Below the pieces are notes generated by a model that was not told where the DNA came from, made no database searches, and saw only the letters and a list, made by a program, of their open reading frames with translations. DNA of 64,000 bases. Origin: Limnoglobus roseus (GTDB taxonomy: Bacteria; Planctomycetota; Planctomycetia; Gemmatales; Gemmataceae). Below are positions 62,602-64,000 of the stretch, piece by piece (the stretch's first letter is position 1; each line of letters starts with the position of its first letter). A program made the translations under genes and the position numbers. The stretch is from contig NZ_CP042425.1 in the NCBI RefSeq assembly GCF_008254045.1, forward strand, positions 1,550,001 through 1,614,000. Reading direction: 5' to 3'.

Positions 62602-63909
62602 TTACGATTTGCCCTTCGGCTTCGGCAGTGGGCCGCCGACGGCGAACTGGCCCTTCAACCGTTGGCCGCTGTGGCTCACGTCCATCACGCGGCCGTTCTC
62701 GTCGAGCGCGAGGTGATAGCGGTCGGCACCTTGCAGGCGGTGCAACGTCAGGTGATAGTCTTCCTTCGCAATGGCTAGGTGACTGAGCTTCTCCGGCCGT
62801 TGCGGTGCCCTGACGCGGCCCCACGAGCCGTCGCCGAGGTACAGCACGCCGTTGTCGTGGGCGAGGCCGTTGATGAGCGGCTTCGTCCGCTTGAACGTGT
62901 GGTCGTGGTGCTCCAACACCACCGGCACGCGGTGGTGCTCGAACAGCGGCACCCAGTACTGACGGTTCTCTTCGCCCGTGCCCGTGCCGGCCTTCGAGCC
63001 GGTCATGCTCCGGTACGACGGATAGGCCGGGACGTGGTTCACGACCATCACGTTCGGGTGGTCTTCGCGCTCCTTCAACTCCTTGTCCAGCCAGTCGGCT
63101 TGCTCGCCGCCGATCGCGCTGGTGTGGCCGGTGTCCAGCATCACCAGACTGAGATAGTCGCCGAAGTCGAGCGTGTTGTACCCCGTCTCCGGGTAGAGGC
63201 CGTCAAACAGCGAGTAGAAGAACGGAGCCCTCTCGCGCGTCTGGTTGTAGCCGCCCTGGGTCTCGTGGTTGCCGATGCCGGCGACGAGGGGGATCAACCG
63301 GCCGCCCTTGCCGATCATCGTCCGGCTATAGTTCCGCAGGAACGCGAGGTGGAGTTCGGTGGACTTGCCATTCTCGTAGGCGAGGTCGCCGCCGATGACC
63401 ACGAAATCGGGGTTCTGCCGGGCGGCCTGGATGTTGTTCGCGATGGCGTGCGGGTTGACGCCCGCGTCGCCGCCGGAGATGAAGCTGATCGTGTCGGTCG
63501 CCTTCGCGGGCATCGTGCGGAACTTGTAGGTCGGCGAAAGGTTCTTGCCGATCTTGAAGTCGTACTCGGTGTTCGGCGTCAGGCCGGTCAACTCCGCCCG
63601 GAAGACCTTGAAGTCGGTGTCCGGGTGGTAGGGCTTCACGATCGGCTTCTGCTTCTCCCAACTATCGCCGTCGGTTTCGCCGTAGTAAACCGTGGTGTCC
63701 GGCGTTTCGCCGCGGGTGCCGACCCACTGGACGACCATCGTCGTCGTCGGGTCACGGTGCCACGTCAGAAAGAGCGTGGACGGTTGGAACGGGGCCTCTT
63801 CGAGCGATTTCGTCGAAGCGGGTTTGACGTCTTGGGCGGGTGCGAGGTTGGCCGCGAGGCCGGCGAGCGCGGAGCCGAGGAACGCCCGGCGGGTGTGGGG
63901 TGAGAACAT
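62602..63909 (-). CDS. Tat-exported purple-acid-phosphatase-like metallophosphoesterase
   Basis: The 435-residue protein starts with a twin-arginine leader (TRRAFLGSALAGLAANLAPA). An N-terminal fibronectin-III-like domain (TMVVQWVGTRGETP, then LTGLTPNTEYDFKIG) precedes the phosphoesterase core: ISGGDAGVN, VVIGGDLAYENGK, VAGIGNHETQGG, VVNHVPAYPS and VVLEHHDHTFKRTKPL, the two-metal site of purple acid phosphatases. It likely releases phosphate from organic esters in the periplasm. It starts at ATG 63909; the remaining 91 bp to the window end are upstream sequence with no gene seen. Confidence 0.88.
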   Translation of the reverse strand: MFSPHTRRAFLGSALAGLAANLAPAQDVKPASTKSLEEAPFQPSTLFLTWHRDPTTTMVVQWVGTRGETPDTTVYYGETDGDSWEKQKPIVKPYHPDTDFKVFRAELTGLTPNTEYDFKIGKNLSPTYKFRTMPAKATDTISFISGGDAGVNPHAIANNIQAARQNPDFVVIGGDLAYENGKSTELHLAFLRNYSRTMIGKGGRLIPLVAGIGNHETQGGYNQTRERAPFFYSLFDGLYPETGYNTLDFGDYLSLVMLDTGHTSAIGGEQADWLDKELKEREDHPNVMVVNHVPAYPSYRSMTGSKAGTGTGEENRQYWVPLFEHHRVPVVLEHHDHTFKRTKPLINGLAHDNGVLYLGDGSWGRVRAPQRPEKLSHLAIAKEDYHLTLHRLQGADRYHLALDENGRVMDVSHSGQRLKGQFAVGGPLPKPKGKS

Positions 63910-64000
63910 TAGGGTGGGGGTAAAATGTGTAGTAGCGGTGGGACCTTCAATAGAAGTGTATCGGCTTCCCTCCGTCGGTCATAAGAATAAATCAGAAATT

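Overview
The window looks like chromosomal DNA of a planctomycete of the Gemmataceae type. This is inferred from gene content, not from a search. The DNA is GC-rich throughout. It carries a DUF1559 prepilin-like protein, an ECF sigma factor next to a zinc-finger/kinase/repeat receptor, an ECF sigma factor fused to a WD40-like domain, hydroxysqualene dehydroxylase HpnE, Tat-type twin-arginine leaders on oxidoreductases and phosphatases, a redoxin-cytochrome c-copper oxygenase fusion protein, and many small orphan proteins. I see no rRNA, tRNA, CRISPR array, complete insertion sequence or prophage.

Layout. 1-10 kb, mostly minus strand: TPR protein (cut by the window edge), a frameshifted lysozyme-like gene, a glycosyltransferase, GT87, a MATE exporter, HpnE (with a perfect hairpin inside its reading frame), a small membrane protein, threonine synthase and a HEAT-repeat membrane protein. 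10-14 kb: lepA, then a small SUKH-like gene bracketed by 31-bp inverted repeats, then a signal peptidase I with a zinc-ribbon insert and a large beta-rich insert. 14-24 kb: sialidase, an AT-richer coiled-coil gene, a YcjX/YcjF GTPase-membrane pair, ECF sigma factor plus receptor kinase, pilin-like protein and a lipoprotein. 24-33 kb: calcineurin-type phosphatase, a decayed helicase-like protein, TIM-barrel isomerase, two MBL hydrolases, the redoxin fusion, and two tandem paralogous membrane proteins. 33-40 kb: an ABC-2 exporter unit interrupted by an arsenic cassette (aquaporin, DUF6428, ArsC). 40-50 kb: Bpt aminoacyltransferase, a secretin N-domain-only protein, an S9 peptidase overlapping a DUF1343 (NamZ-type) muramidase gene, a 996-residue GT2-GT4-DUF4214 protein and an alpha/beta hydrolase. 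50-64 kb: orphan genes, Gfo/Idh oxidoreductase, a retropepsin-like gene overlapping a small acidic partner, a chimeric broken phosphatase locus, a secretin-domain-only protein, aldehyde dehydrogenase, ADP-ribosylglycohydrolase, a methyltransferase, the ECF-WD40 fusion and a purple-acid-phosphatase-like enzyme.

Genes that plausibly work together: YcjX with YcjF; the sigma factor with the receptor kinase downstream; ABC ATPase, permease and the 736-residue anchored protein; the arsenic trio; S9 peptidase with the muramidase; and the overlapping retropepsin pair. Long perfect palindromes lie in several convergent intergenic spaces, and two of them share a core, suggesting a repeat family. The most unusual items are the inverted-repeat-bounded SUKH cassette, the zinc-ribbon signal peptidase, the pseudo-helicase, the retropepsin pair and the in-frame palindrome in hpnE. 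None of these is proven to be a new system from sequence alone.
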